64,000 nucleotides of DNA from Neoceratodus forsteri (Eukaryota > Chordata > Ceratodontiformes > Ceratodontidae): contig CM028129.1 in assembly GCA_016271365.2 (NCBI GenBank), positions 1,010,117,501-1,010,181,500 on the forward strand, read 5' to 3'. Below the pieces are notes generated by a model. The model was not told the origin of the DNA. It was given only the letters and a program-made list of their open reading frames with translations, and did no database searches. Numbering within the stretch: position 1 is the first letter of the stretch; the number at the start of each line of letters is the position of its first letter. Below are positions 11,442 through 22,454 of this stretch, in pieces. A program made the position numbers and the translations under genes.

Positions 11442-12008
11442 GTAAGTACAAACAGTGAAATTGCTCAAACAGTGATTTTCTGCCCTATGCCAGCAAAATA
11501 TGTGTGCAGCAGTGTAGTCGCTTTGCAAGTAACGACTGTGTCAAGTCCTGCCAACAAGTGCAAGTCTTCTAAGCCATTGACTGCATGCATAGTAATGAGT
11601 TCAGCATCAGTTTAAAGTTTAAAGCCAGAGAGAGACTGTGAGTTGTAGCCAAATGTGCAGCACTAGTTTTACAGGCAATCCTGTGCTTAAAAACCTGAAG
11701 CTTTAAGGGACAGTGAGTCAAAGAAATGTTTCCAGCAAGTGAAAAGTCCATGGAAAATCATGTAAATGTGTTTAGAACAAGAACAGTGCAAGTTTGTGCA
11801 GTTTGAGCAAAAGTTATCAGTAGTGTGTAATCGGTGTGCAGTATGGACTCAATTTCTGAATGTTGATGCATTATGGAGTGTTACAAGCCGGCCATTACAG
11901 GGTGGGGTAGTAAAGTAAAACACAGCAGAGGAGCCATTTTAAAACTAAAGAGTGTTCAGTAAAGTGGGACTTTCAGTTATAGTGAAGCTTTGTTTTGTTT
12001 TTCTGCAG
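11442..12008 (+). other. candidate intron in the LTR-element leader
   Basis: A donor-like GTAAGT at 11442-11447 follows aca. A strong acceptor ends at 12008: a pyrimidine run gttttgtttttctgcag directly before an ATG at 12011. Splicing would bring the 5' leader next to the first ATG of the coding region. This is a prediction from consensus sites only; no transcript is available. Confidence 0.4.
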
Positions 12009-12010
12009 TT

Positions 12011-12169
12011 ATGGCCTCAGGACCAGCTCACTATCTGGATCATGCCCGGGTTGCAGTAACAGCAACAGTGAATAGACTGAGGGATATTGAAAAGTGGTGC
12101 TATGGAGGACAACTGCCTCCTCATGTGGCGATTCCCGGTTTCCAGTGCATGTGTGTCAAATATGCTTGA
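12011..12169 (+). CDS. 52-codon open frame, unknown
   Basis: A frame of 52 codons starts with ATG just 3 bases after the candidate splice acceptor and stops with TGA at 12167. The product begins MASGPAHYLD and has a helix-like middle (ATVNRLRDIEKW). It is in the same frame as the 284-codon frame at 12263 but separated from it by stops. It overlaps a different frame that reads a Cys/His cluster. No family is recognised. It could be a short first protein, an upstream ORF, or the remains of a longer N-terminus. Confidence 0.35.
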   Translation: MASGPAHYLDHARVAVTATVNRLRDIEKWCYGGQLPPHVAIPGFQCMCVKYA

Positions 12170-12255
12170 GAGCTGGAAGGGACGTCTTCATTATTCCTCA
12201 CTGTGCTGGATGCCTAGAAAATATAAGCTTGTATAAAGCGCTCAAATTCGTTTAG
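12091..12255 (+). other. open frame with Cys/His cluster (zinc-finger-like)
   Basis: Between TGA at 12088 and TAG at 12253 an open stretch of 54 codons contains CQIC, then 11 residues, then HCAGC. This gives the pattern C-x2-C-x11-H-C-x2-C, which resembles a RING or treble-clef zinc site. It has no ATG of its own and would need a +2 (or -1) shift from the frame starting at 12011. The pattern may be chance in a 54-codon stretch. The function is not known. Confidence 0.25.
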
Positions 12256-12262
12256 CTCCCAC

Positions 12263-13117
12263 ATGGACAAAAGGTTCAGGAATCTGCAGTTGGCAGCACA
12301 GCACCAGGCGGAGCCTGTGGAAGAAGACCTCTTGGGAGTGTGGCACAAAGCTAGAGGTGCAGAGTTAGAGACGGAACCAGAAGTTGAAGTTTCGGATGCT
12401 GGATCCCTGAAGGAAAGTTCGGATAAAGCATCAGTAGACCCCTGGGGGGGGGGGGCTAGCCCAAGTCTCATAGGAGAAGATGAGATGCGGGAGGCCTTTG
12501 AGTGGGAGGTGTTGACCTCCGCGCCTAGTGATGAGTGGATAGTCTCAGGAGTGAGGATGACTGCTCACTCCTGGGCTCAGATTCTCAGTGAAGAGGAAGA
12601 TGAGGGGGAACCTATGTGGCCTTGTGAAAAAAGAACGGGTACACAGCCTCAAGATCTTGCCTCGGAGGAATGTATGGAAGAGAGTGGTGATGCCACTGCC
12701 TTGGCTATGCAAGAAGAGGAAGTCAGGGATCCGTTTTTAATCTCGTTAAGGATGCGTAGCTGGCAGAACCAGGACTGGCCACCCCCAAGCCAGGCCAGCG
12801 GTCTCAGGTTGACCAAAGCTAGTAAAGAGGACAGACTGGTTCATAGGAAGGCGAATGAGATCTATGGTATGACCTTTCCTACCTTTCCTCGGAAAGTCTG
12901 GGAGGAGATTGAGAACAGCAGGAAATCCTGGATCTGGGCCGAAGCAATGAAAGGTGTGCATCCTGGGGCAAACAAGCATGTGAAGAACAGACTGTTTCAC
13001 GAGAAATATACCCAGTGGAAGAGAGGCAGGACACTGTTTATGGACAGAGTGAGAATAGTGGATGGAGAGGACGTGAAATCTCCACTGTGTGAATTATGTG
13101 CGCCCAGACGGGAATAA
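12263..13117 (+). CDS. 284-codon open frame of LTR element, unknown protein
   Basis: Longest intact frame in the element, from ATG at 12263 to TAA. Residues 1-150 are strongly acidic, rich in Glu and Asp (for example SEEEDEGEP). Residues 180-275 are basic and aromatic, with KANEIYGMTF, RKVWEEIENSRKSWIW and KYTQWKRGR. A CELC motif stands just before the C-terminus. Position after the leader suggests a Gag-like or accessory protein. I find no major homology region, zinc knuckle or protease motif, so this is inference from position only. The frame crosses a run of 12 G at 12444-12455 coding Gly-Gly-Gly, where slippage or a sequencing error would change the frame. No other copy in the window allows a test of selection. 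Confidence 0.6.
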   Translation: MDKRFRNLQLAAQHQAEPVEEDLLGVWHKARGAELETEPEVEVSDAGSLKESSDKASVDPWGGGASPSLIGEDEMREAFEWEVLTSAPSDEWIVSGVRMTAHSWAQILSEEEDEGEPMWPCEKRTGTQPQDLASEECMEESGDATALAMQEEEVRDPFLISLRMRSWQNQDWPPPSQASGLRLTKASKEDRLVHRKANEIYGMTFPTFPRKVWEEIENSRKSWIWAEAMKGVHPGANKHVKNRLFHEKYTQWKRGRTLFMDRVRIVDGEDVKSPLCELCAPRRE

Positions 13118-13258
13118 TTCAAGCTCCTGACCCCGCACCATTGGCCCCAGTGCAAGGACCTCCCAGAAAATGTGCCCGTGCCTACTAAATGGAAAGTTTA
13201 GCAGTGGTAGTCAATACTACCACACCAGACTGTGAAGTGCCTTTATTGATTCACCAGT

Positions 13259-13660
13259 ATGGACATCCAGGACTCAGGTGCCCCACATTCATCAGTTCTA
13301 CAGTGTACTGGCCTTTCCAGAATCCATCGACTGGCCCACCAGATGACTTCAGATCCAGAGAGGACACCAACCCAGCTGTATCCTGAGCCATCGCCTGGTA
13401 ATCGGATGACATCGGACCAGCTGTTTTCTTTTTGTTCCTGTTCTAAGGTTCCATCTCCAGAGATGACATCAACCCAGCAGTTCCCAGATGTGCCCTCCTG
13501 TGGTTCCCGGAAGATGTCTTCCCAGCTGTATCGGAAGAAATGTTGCCAGGGAGAGTCTTCGTCAGAGGTGCAGGTCGGTTCAGAATTTTCCATTCTACAA
13601 GGTGCTGGTAAGTCCGAACTTTTCTATCTTTATGACATTGCAGTACACACCCTACACTAG
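13259..13660 (+). CDS. 133-codon open frame with internal repeats, unknown
   Basis: Starts ATG at 13259, in the same frame as the 284-codon protein and 141 bases beyond its stop. The product is Ser/Pro/Thr-rich. It repeats a motif of the form MTSxxxxxxxQLYPE / MTSDQLF / MTSTQQF / MSSQLY about every 20-25 residues, reflecting an imperfect DNA repeat (ccagatgac, cggatgaca, agagatgac). The frame contains a good donor site, GTAAGT at 13608-13613. A protein of this composition would be low-complexity and possibly extracellular, but no family is recognised. Confidence 0.4.
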   Translation: MDIQDSGAPHSSVLQCTGLSRIHRLAHQMTSDPERTPTQLYPEPSPGNRMTSDQLFSFCSCSKVPSPEMTSTQQFPDVPSCGSRKMSSQLYRKKCCQGESSSEVQVGSEFSILQGAGKSELFYLYDIAVHTLH

Positions 13661-13992
13661 CAGACTTCAAAATGTGTGAACTGTCCTCAAAGACTCTCCC
13701 CTTCGGGACTTTGGCCTGTTAGAACTGTGCTTCACTGGGCTCCGGCCCAGGAAAGACTCTTTATTGGACTAGCCTTCGGGCATTGTGGTCACTAGTTTTG
13801 ACTTTTAGTGCACTCCATCCCCCCAAAAGTGTATTGTAAATAATGTCATTGTTTTCTAATGTATATACTGTTTTTCTACCTTTTCTAAAAAAAAAAAAAT
13901 CTTTTTGGGATTCTTCAGTGTTTTGATGGCAGGGGTTTAGGTAGACTGTGTATGCAGATTAGGAGTGTGTGTTGTCTTTTTTTTTCTTGCAG

Positions 13993-14156
13993 GTGTTCCT
14001 GGAGAAGATAGAAGGGAAGACAAGAAGAGGAGGAGGGGCTCATCGGAGTTCCTCACTAGTACTTTAGTGTGTAGTGATTTAAAGTACTGTGGTGTTGTTA
14101 TTGTTGTTGTTACTGTATTAACCCTTTTCCTTCCACAGGTGTGGTTGTGGGTGTAG
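13993..14156 (+). CDS. candidate 3' exon with basic stretch and hydrophobic segment
   Basis: A long pyrimidine run ending ttttcttgcag gives an acceptor at 13991-13992. From there the open frame carries a basic stretch (REDKKRRRGSS) and, near its end, a run of about 14 hydrophobic residues (VVIVVVTVLTLFL) before TAG. The donor at 13608 and this acceptor are in matching phase, so splicing would join it in frame to the 13259 frame. If real, the product would have a Ser/Pro-rich part and a C-terminal membrane segment. Only the splice consensus and frame agreement support this. Confidence 0.35.
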
Positions 14157-14583
14157 GGAGGAGGCAGTAATATAAAGTGTGGTATTATTCGTGGTGTGTG
14201 GTGGCAGGTTGCCCAAGGTCGGGGAGGTCCCCAGGTTGTTTTTGTTTTTGAGTGTCAAGACAAAGGCAGACAGATTTTCCCTAGAGGGTTAGGTGGGATA
14301 GACAGGCTGTGGTCCTGAATGGCCATAGTGACCGCAGTGCTGATCTATTAGGGCTATGCTCTGGACAGTTCTACCAGAGCCACTAGGTGGCCATAGTGAA
14401 TGGGTAGTGTAGAGGCTGATATGTCAGCTAAAGGCCTCTAGGCCCTTAGTGTTGCCTGCCTGTGCTCGCACATGGTAGGAGGGGGCCTGATCACCCCCCT
14501 CCGCAGGTAGCACATAGGGTGGGATGGCCTAAAGCCAGGTAAACAATGACTATGGACAGTAATTTTCCTGGTCAAGGGCGCAG

Positions 14584-16076
14584 TGTAACCCCCTTGTTAC
14601 ACGGGGTTACTAGAATCCCAGTAAGACCTAGTGGTAGGCAGGGAAGGCAGCTTGTGAAACTCCAGTTAAATGGGTTTCACACTGTCTCACTCTGTTCTCA
14701 GTCTCAGCTGAGACTGAGGGATGGCATCACCATAGAACTGTCGCAGCTGCATGAGCCACAATGGGATCTGCAGCAGGGAGTTGGAATAGAATGCTGGGAG
14801 GTTTGAACAGTAGTCTGTAGGCCAGTTGGTGTTTGGAGCTTGCTGAGGGAGCAGCACAGCAGCTCTGTGTAGGCTCTTGGAGCCTCAGCCCTGACATAGG
14901 GCTACAGTTAGACAAAAGGTGTGTGTTTCCACCTTAAGAGAGACACAGAAGCAGTCTGTAAGTGGTGGAGACTGCTGATTCGGGTCTCAGTGCCCCCTCC
15001 CTCCCTCCGGGGATGGGGGCAGGAAAGGGATTTCCTGCATATTCCTGGGGCAACCCCCTGGTTCTGCTACTAGTGGAGAAGCTGCATATTTGTTTCAGAG
15101 TTTTTGTGAAACAAGAAGATTTGTGAATTGCCTGTGGGGCACCTGCAACCGGAGGGTGAGTTTCTGCTCTTCCTAAAGGGCCTATGTTTTTCACCCTGGT
15201 ACTTGTGTGATAGTGGGGATTGGACTACTGAAATAGTGGGAGGCCTAGAGTAATAGGCTTAGCCAAAAAGTAAAAGTATGTTCAAGTCCAGCACTTATGG
15301 GAAGTCAAAAGACATGTAGAGGAGATGTGACATACGTCTACCCAGTGATCTACATTGCCAAGCTTTAAGAAAGAGTTGTTTAGTTTCCAGAGAAATGGCG
15401 GGTATGGATTGTGGGGCTGGAGGTGGGAGACCCCCATCTTTAGTGACCAGGTCCACCTCTACGGATTTGCTCTGTGGATTTCTACTTTGCCTCATGCACT
15501 TGGCCAGTGATGAGGGAAGTACCCAGATGTGGGATTGGAAGGAAAATTCCCTCTAGGAGTTGAAGGCTCTAAGGTGGTTTGGGGAGCCACAACAGGAAAA
15601 CTGGTTCATTTCCCAAAATGGACCATGGATCAAGTGGCCGGCGGGGGAGCCGGGCCAGTGGCGAAAACCCGAGTAGTGTACAAGTCGGGCTGTGTACCCA
15701 AAACTGCGTGCAAGTCCAGGCTGTGTGCCTGGTGGATTCAGAGCCTGAGGGCTGGAAATAGTAAAGAAGTGTTCTATTGTCTCTAATCTGCATTACCAGG
15801 AATGTAGCCCCGTGGGGGTCCATCTATGCTTTGTTTGTTCAGCTTGGATGTGAATAAAAGCCACACTGTAGAATCCTATTCCTGGTTCTGAACATTACAG
15901 TTATTGCTTCCTGTGTTCGGATTTACTTGGGTGCCCCTGTGCAGAGTAGCCAAACCTAGGCCCCCTGTGCCGAGTAACCTTATCCTCCCTGAACCCAGTC
16001 CCTACCTGGTACTGCTGTCAGCTTCAACAGCATGCCACCTGTCATTTTGCAAAAAAGGCAGGGGTGAGGGGTTACA
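14584..16076 (+). repeat. 3' LTR, 1,493 bp
   Basis: Direct repeat of 8953-10445 with the same length and only scattered substitutions and single-base indels. Followed at once by TACC, the target duplication. Carries the AATAAA at 15853-15858. Confidence 0.9.
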
Positions 16077-16080
16077 TACC

Positions 16081-19000
16081 TGCAGTAGCAGCCCCAGCTT
16101 GTCCTCTTCTTCACAATCCACCTCCTTGCTGTCTGACAAAATAACATCGAGGTTCTGTGACCACCCTCCCCCAATGCCACCAGACTCCAGGGAAGAGATT
16201 CTTAATTAGTTTAAATATATTAGCCCCAAGTGTTGTAACATTTTACAGGGGTGCTTATGGTCTGTTACTGTTAAAATGTTGGACTTGCTAATAAAAAGCA
16301 TTTCCATATGAACTGCCTGACTGTTGATACAAATATTTAATATTTTGACATGAAATTAATAAAAATAAAGTTAAAAAATATATTAGCCACTGGCCACCAG
16401 GGAAACAAGACCACCAAGAGTGTTGTAGAAGCCTCTGACCTCCCTGGGACAACTCTAGACCCCCTGACCACGAGTTCTCAATTATTTTAATAATGCCACT
16501 GGTCCAGAAGAGTCCCAGTAGACCACCTGGGCTACTACTTTTTTCCGTAGCTCATCGATGCAGGAATATACCCAGGTCAGGTCAAACCTGGTTGTCATTC
16601 AGAAGGCTGTCGGGTTTCTTCTCCCCCTTTAATTTCCTCCCTCCATCCCTGGCAGTAATGAGTGCCTGTAATGGCTGTGCACATCTGCAGTGTCCCCTGT
16701 GCAGCAAGCTTCCTGGCCCTGGTGGCAGAGTGAGCCACCAAAGCTTTCCAATCGAGATGCACTGCCGAGCTGCAGCTGTCTCAATCATGGCCTTCAGAAG
16801 TGACTTCCTGGACTTACTTCTGAATTAGGGTCTTCTGCATGACAGCTGGGCTGCAACTTTACTGGCCACTAGGACATCTTGGGGGGGGGGTGATAAGTAG
16901 TTGTGCTGTGCCTCCCCCATAACACTTTTGCTTCTCTTTTCCTGTTTATTGATTTTATTTCTTCCTCCATATCTCTATCTCATTCTCTATATCTCTACCC
17001 TCCTGCTTTACCCTGACTGTAACTTTTTATCTAAAGCTCCCCTTTTTAACTCGTATGCTGTCCGATACCCTTTTTTCTCTCTCTGTCTCTGCTCTTGCTA
17101 CTGTATTTTCTCCATATGAACCTATTTTTCTCCTTAACTGGTCTGACAGGATGCTGTCTCCTCCCCCATCAGATAAGTATTACTCTACATCTATCCTGTC
17201 CTATCCTTCCTATTTACTCCATAAGAACTACAGATTCTTTGTGACCCCTTTCCCTATATTTTACTTTACAGGTCTGATGGATGTCATCCTTCAAGGCTCC
17301 TATCTCAGGATCCCAGTACCCAGGTAAGAGACCATCTATGTATTACTTATACTTGTTGGGTTTACTTTAATGGTGCAGCTGCCCCTATTACTGTACATGC
17401 GTGTAAGTGTGTGTGTGTGTGTTTATTAAGGTGACACATACCGCAGCACTTGATGCAGGCGGGGCCTTAGCTCTGTTTTCATCCCCACTGTTGGTACTCA
17501 CTTCCCCTATAACCACTGAACCTGATGTCCCCCACATGGTGGAGCTGGGAAGGGGAGTGCCATCCTCCCCAATCCTGGTGACTCACATACAGAATTGGCT
17601 TGATGGTCCAGGTGGTGGCAGGGGACGGATGTAGGTGAGCAGGGCTTTATGAAACCTGGGTGAGGGAGTCCATTGTTGTTGGTACTCCTTGCGAAAATAA
17701 AGACACACGAATTATCTACTGGCTTGTTTGCTTACAATTCTTTAAAGGAGAGACCCGAGTGACACCTGAATTTGGATTTTTGGTTTTCTTTATGAAACCT
17801 GTGTTGACCATTTTTCCATTTTCTCCCCTTGGATTCACTGCTGTGGCGGCATGTAACCGTACACGCATAGTGGTGAACACATGCTATGGAACTGCAGCCA
17901 CCCCCTTCGATGTTGTTCAAACTTCCTGTGCTACCCCAGGCCTCCACTTGGTGGCAGCCAAGTGCCAAATCAGCATGCCTTCCCACAGCGCCTTAGCCCT
18001 TCGTGCCACTAGGCCAATCTCATACCACAACTATTTTTTTATTCCATGAAAGTTTGCTAGCTGTTAGGTAGGATATATACTATGCTCAACAGTTGCCACA
18101 GGTGGTTGTTTGAGTGTGTGTATGTGTTTGTGTGTAGGATGCATAGTCTACAAGGATTTATTAAACAAGCAATGATATCCAACAGGGTGGGAGGTATTTG
18201 GCTATACCGGACCACCCAGGGGTGGCCTTATAGCCTGTGGAAGGTCCAGCATAGCCCAATACCACTCACCCTGGAGGGTATTATTGCACTTTTAAAATGG
18301 GTTATATGTAACATTTTTATGCACTATTTGAAAAAAATGTAGATATAAAAAAATGACTGCAAGTCAATTTAAAGTCATTTTGTGGGTAAAATAGTCCCTC
18401 TACTAGTATACTTGGCAGCAGAGGGCACTGCAGTGTTTATAATGAGTTGTTTTACTTGTCACAGATTACTGCTGTGTCTTTAACCCATGCCCCTCTCCTG
18501 CTTTTTCAGTCATCATCCCATCCCATCTCACTCGCTGGTGCTCCATTTGTTTTTTATTTCTTTCTTTAACCGTGACCAGGAACGGAGAAGTAATGCAGTT
18601 GAAATGGAGTTGTATGACAGCAGTCATGGCAGCTGAACGATGCAGCGCAATCGGGTATGGCAGCTGAGGGATGTTAAAGTGTGATGGCTGTCAGATAGGG
18701 TGAGTTTTGTGTTATAAATAACGGGGGGGGAATCAATTAGGAAGTTTCTGTGTTGTGGTTGGTGGAATGGGGTATAACCACATCGCACGGGAAAGGGAGG
18801 TACTTTCAAAGTTGTGTGAGTCGCGCTGAGCAAGTGACATGCTAATACTGAGTTTAAACAGAACAACTTTTTTGTTGTTGTTGGTAATAACATGAAAATG
18901 TAGTAAAACTGACACAGTAAAGTTTTCCGTCGTGGTGCATGTTGGGGGAGGGGGACTAGTTGCGGTTAGTGGAGTGGGGGTGAAGCCACATTGAGCAAGT

Positions 19001-19139
19001 GAGGATGGTACCGGAAAGGTGTGTCAGTAGTGCTGAGCATACAGTGTGTTAGCACTATAAGTTTAAACAGCACAACTGTTTTCTTTTTTGGTAATGGAGA
19101 GGGGGGATTATGGTAAAAGTGGTACTGTGTGTACCAGTT
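16081..19139. other. 3 kb without recognisable gene
   Basis: Starts with the resumed end of the 198-bp duplication (to about 16107). The rest holds a short (GT)n tract at 17407-17422, C/T-rich stretches near 16,930-17,110 and G-rich runs near 18,725 and 18,945. Open frames of 111 codons (16493-16828) and 129 codons (17660-18049) contain no motif I recognise and are not supported by context. Confidence 0.45.
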
Positions 19140-19350
19140 CTATATGGCGTTCATGCATAACTTTGCTAATTTTGAATATTTTGACTCCAGGCTTTCAATA
19201 TAGCTATTTTTACACAAAACCTCATAAACGTGACGTTATTTATTTTTTTATTCTATAAGAGATGTGTTTTCGTGCCTCTGGTGCAAAATGACGTTTCAGC
19301 CAATATACCATAAATGGTACATGTCATGACTATAAGATGAATCCTAAAAC
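19140..19350 (+). repeat. satellite-like repeat fragment (family also at 44.4 and 61.5 kb)
   Basis: Shares with the 61.5-kb copy the blocks caaaatgacgtttcag and atggtacatgtcatga/atgacacctgtcatg. With the 44.4-kb array it shares ctcataaacgtgac/ctcataaatgtgac and an AT-rich tattttgactcc-like block. It is a partial unit. Confidence 0.5.
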
Positions 19351-19844
19351 AAGTATCTTCAAAAGTTGAGGTCACAATTAAAAACCAAAAAGAGGTATAA
19401 ACCAGCAGCAAACGTTCGGCATTGACAAATGCTTGTTATACATTGCTGCCCTGTTTGCATTTCCAACTGAAGGTAAGTCATCAGATTCAAGGACTGGAGG
19501 ACAGGGTAGGGGTTACACAGTGTCACCTTCAGGAGTTTTACATGCACTGTTGGTAACACCTATGCTTTTTGTATTGTGCATATCCTAATAGTACTGTCAA
19601 ATAATTTCTGGCTATTTTGCTGGAGCTGGAAAATGTAAGTCATAATTTTGACAACAATAAAAATCTCTCTTTGTGTTCAAAAGTTTTTTTTGCCAGTAAT
19701 AAAAGGAGTATGCTGTGGGTATATTTGAATAAAGTTCAACATATTTGCTTCTTTAAAAAGATGTGATCCTGTTATCGTAAGATGGGTGACAAAATGTGTG
19801 CAGTACAAAGTTGTTGTCCGTATTTGTCCACTGACAAAAGGAAT

Positions 19845-19955
19845 ATCCTTCATAAGTGGGTGTCGGCAGGCATAGGCAGTATGAGCTAATGCGTGCAATT
19901 TTTGAAACATGGGGCAGCATTTTTAAAGTCTCCCCTGGGCTTCTGCCGGGCTTCT
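19845..19955 (+). repeat. dispersed repeat, copy 2 (pairs with 6845-6958)
   Basis: Second copy of the 110-bp repeat at 6845, same orientation. The flanking sequences of the two copies are unrelated, so the shared block is the mobile or duplicated unit. Confidence 0.65.
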
Positions 19956-21970
19956 AGTGTAAACTAAGACATTTTACTTTCTTTCTGGTGATGTACAGCA
20001 TAAAGAAAAATCTAAATCTGAATGAATGTTGTGCATATCATCAGCACATTCATTCAAATTTAGACTCAAGATCTTGGATTATGCACCAGTGAGTCAGATT
20101 CAGAGGATGATGGTATTAACTCATATTTATATTTTGTGCTAAGCATGTTTTTATTTGTGCTGCTAACTAATTCTTTCAAGACTGAGGTGGAAAGTGAAAG
20201 TGAGTGTGCAGACCATTTATATAGCCTTCAAACAGCAATTTGTTGTGTTGTACACTTGTGTAATTTAACAATTAGAGCTGCAAATATATTTGCTGATTAG
20301 TATTGCAGAAAGTAAAATGATAATGATGATAACTGCAGGGACATTGTAAAGAGTTTTTTTTGTTTGTTTAGGACAGTTACTGTTGAGTTGCCGACCTATT
20401 TTCCAGACTGAGGACACTCTTGCAGGCACCCATGCTGTTCTGTAGGGCTGAGTGACAAGAATCATGGGCCTGTGTGGGTCCCTGAGGCACACCAGTACCA
20501 CTGGCATGGAGTGTGTAGGGGTTACCATTCATTACCACCCTGTGTACTCTTCATGCCCCTCTGTGTATCCAAAGGCTGGCATACCTAGAGCTGAGGATGC
20601 CATTAACTACCAAGAGCTGTGAGTTCAAGTAGGGAACACCTCTCAATGGGTGTGGGTTGAGGTTCTGGGATGCTTTGGAGTACCCCGATGAGTGGCGGGG
20701 GTAATGCTCCTATTTTAGCAGCTGTCTGCACTCACAAAGTATTTTGAGGATTGGGTCCTTAGGGATTTTATGGATGTGTTGTTAGTGGGTTTTATGCTGC
20801 AAAATTTTGATTAAAGAGGTCATTGATACCTTATAAATGATTTTCTGTGCCCATCAATTCAGGCACTTTTATTTTGTGTTTGTTTTCAAAGCCTGCAAAG
20901 GATGACAGTTTATGATGGCTATCCAAGGTGCAAAGTTGTCACACTAGTGGGTGCCACAGGGATTAGTTCTAAGATAGATACCATATAATACAATCAAAAA
21001 TTACTTGAAAGAATGGGTGGAGTTCCAGTTACCTATAACTTGGTTCATACTTTGGTTTATGTGGTAGTGGGTGGGCTTTTGGTGTATGGGGATGTAGGTA
21101 AGCAGACATGAACCTGCACCATTTAGCTGACCACAGCCTATACAGCATCAGTATTTGGTAACTGGCCTAAAATTTCATCATATGTATTTCTGACATCCTT
21201 AGATTCATCCTCAACATTGGCACAGCAATACATACATACAAGCAAGCAAGCAGCATTGACAAATACTTTTTTATTACAGCTGAATTAATTTTAGCAGTGA
21301 TTTTTGCATCCTCTTTAGACATAGGATGCAATAATATGAACAAGACATCATAACGAGTTGTAGTAAAGTCCCAAGAACTTATTGATGCAACAAGTTCTTA
21401 GATCTTTATATAAATTACATTGAATTGTTACATGACATAAAGTTCCAACATAGCTCATTTTTCATGGACATTCTAAAGTCTCATTTGGTGTGTTACCGCT
21501 ATTATTGGTTCTTTAAAATACCTACTATTTCAAAGTGAGAAGTTCAACTATTGCTAATGTAATAACTTGCCTAGTGCCAGGGTGAATTGGGAGTTAAAGG
21601 AAATCTTCAATATCATGTGAGATTTTGTTTTAAACCATGAGGTACACCTCAGATCTCTTATTTTATGCATGCCCCCATGTGTGCGTTTTCAAAAAGTTTA
21701 TTTTTTGTTCTAGTCTTATATGACAGAGAGATATTTAATTTCCTTCAAATATCTGTCAATAAGTGGTGTAAGTTTATTTTTAAAAGATACACTTTTAACC
21801 ATTCAGAGTATCTGTTCAGACTTGGCAAGGGCCATTTTTCCTGCAGACATTCAAACTGTAATTTATTATAAATATTATAAATGATTCTTAGTAAATATGT
21901 TATTCATTTAAGTTCCATCTGTACGTGTAGATCTAGCCTTCCTAACTCAGCCCTTACCATGGCTGTTGAT
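19956..21970. other. 2 kb without recognisable gene
   Basis: Unassigned sequence, largely AT-rich. No open frame with domain content and no obvious repeats. A 23-bp block containing tggtgggatcctcaagag at 21975 recurs at 25593. Confidence 0.45.
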
Positions 21971-22019
21971 GATAATGGTGGGATCCTCAAGAGGGACCTG
22001 CAATAAAATTCTTTGTAAA

Positions 22020-22290
22020 AACTATGTTAATGCACCAGTTAGGGTTCAACTTTATACCAAGAAAATCAGGGAATGTGGCATTAGGGTTTCCAACCTTAAC
22101 TCCCCACCCCATCCCCAAGCAGCAAAGGGAAAAAAAAACATTAGGGTTTTGGGTCTCCGGAGTCTTGGAGAATCAGTGATGGGGTCTTCTTTGCGTGAAG
22201 ATAGGACATCACTTCTAACATTATTTGTTCAGGGAATGGGGTTGGCATTAGGGTTGACAACCCCAAGGAAGACCCTACCACAAATGTTCA
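22020..22290. mobile_element. MITE-like copy related to 63083-63567
   Basis: Begins ctatgttaatgcaccagttagggtt and contains cattagggttttgggtctcc, ggagtcttgg and ggggttggcattagggttgacaac. The foldback element at 63083-63567 contains ctatgttaatacacacattagggtt-type, cattagggtttggagtc and gagtcttggtga blocks. This copy is more diverged and its right arm is poor. Confidence 0.5.
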
Positions 22291-22347
22291 ATGCTTGCCA
22301 TTGTGCCAGCACCTTTACTTATGAAATCAGATACAATATCATAGGAT

Positions 22348-22454
22348 ATCAGATATGACTTCAGACATCAGGAACAATTCTAGGAAATAGTTCTCTGTAA
22401 TATACAGACAACTGTTTCTGAGAACTGTTCTCAGTGTCTGAACTCATATCTGAT
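22348..22454. repeat. imperfect palindrome, about 50-bp arms
   Basis: The left arm atcagatatgacttcagaca pairs with the right arm ending in tgtctgaactcatatctgat. The inner part holds paired ttctaggaa/ttctgagaa-type blocks. Confidence 0.6.

Larger units (their letters stand above)
8953..16076 (+). mobile_element. complete LTR retroelement without visible pol
   Basis: Two direct repeats of 1,493 bp (8953-10445 and 14584-16076) start TGTAACCCCC and end GGGTTACA. They bound 4.1 kb and are flanked by the direct repeat TACC (8949-8952, 16077-16080). TG...CA ends and a 4-bp target duplication are diagnostic of integrase-mediated LTR elements. The first 245 bases of the two LTRs differ at about six positions by my count, so insertion is fairly recent. 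The interior shows no protease, reverse transcriptase, RNase H or integrase motif in any frame. It carries a tandem repeat, a candidate spliced leader and unrecognised frames at 12011, 12263 and 13259. It is probably mobilised in trans. Superfamily (ERV-like or Gypsy-like) cannot be decided without pol. I see no primer-binding site I can match to a tRNA and only a weak purine tract before the 3' LTR. Confidence 0.88.

Noticed and set aside
17660..18049. 129-codon plus-strand open frame
   Set aside because: No motif and no neighbouring element; sequence is not repeated in the window. Treated as chance.
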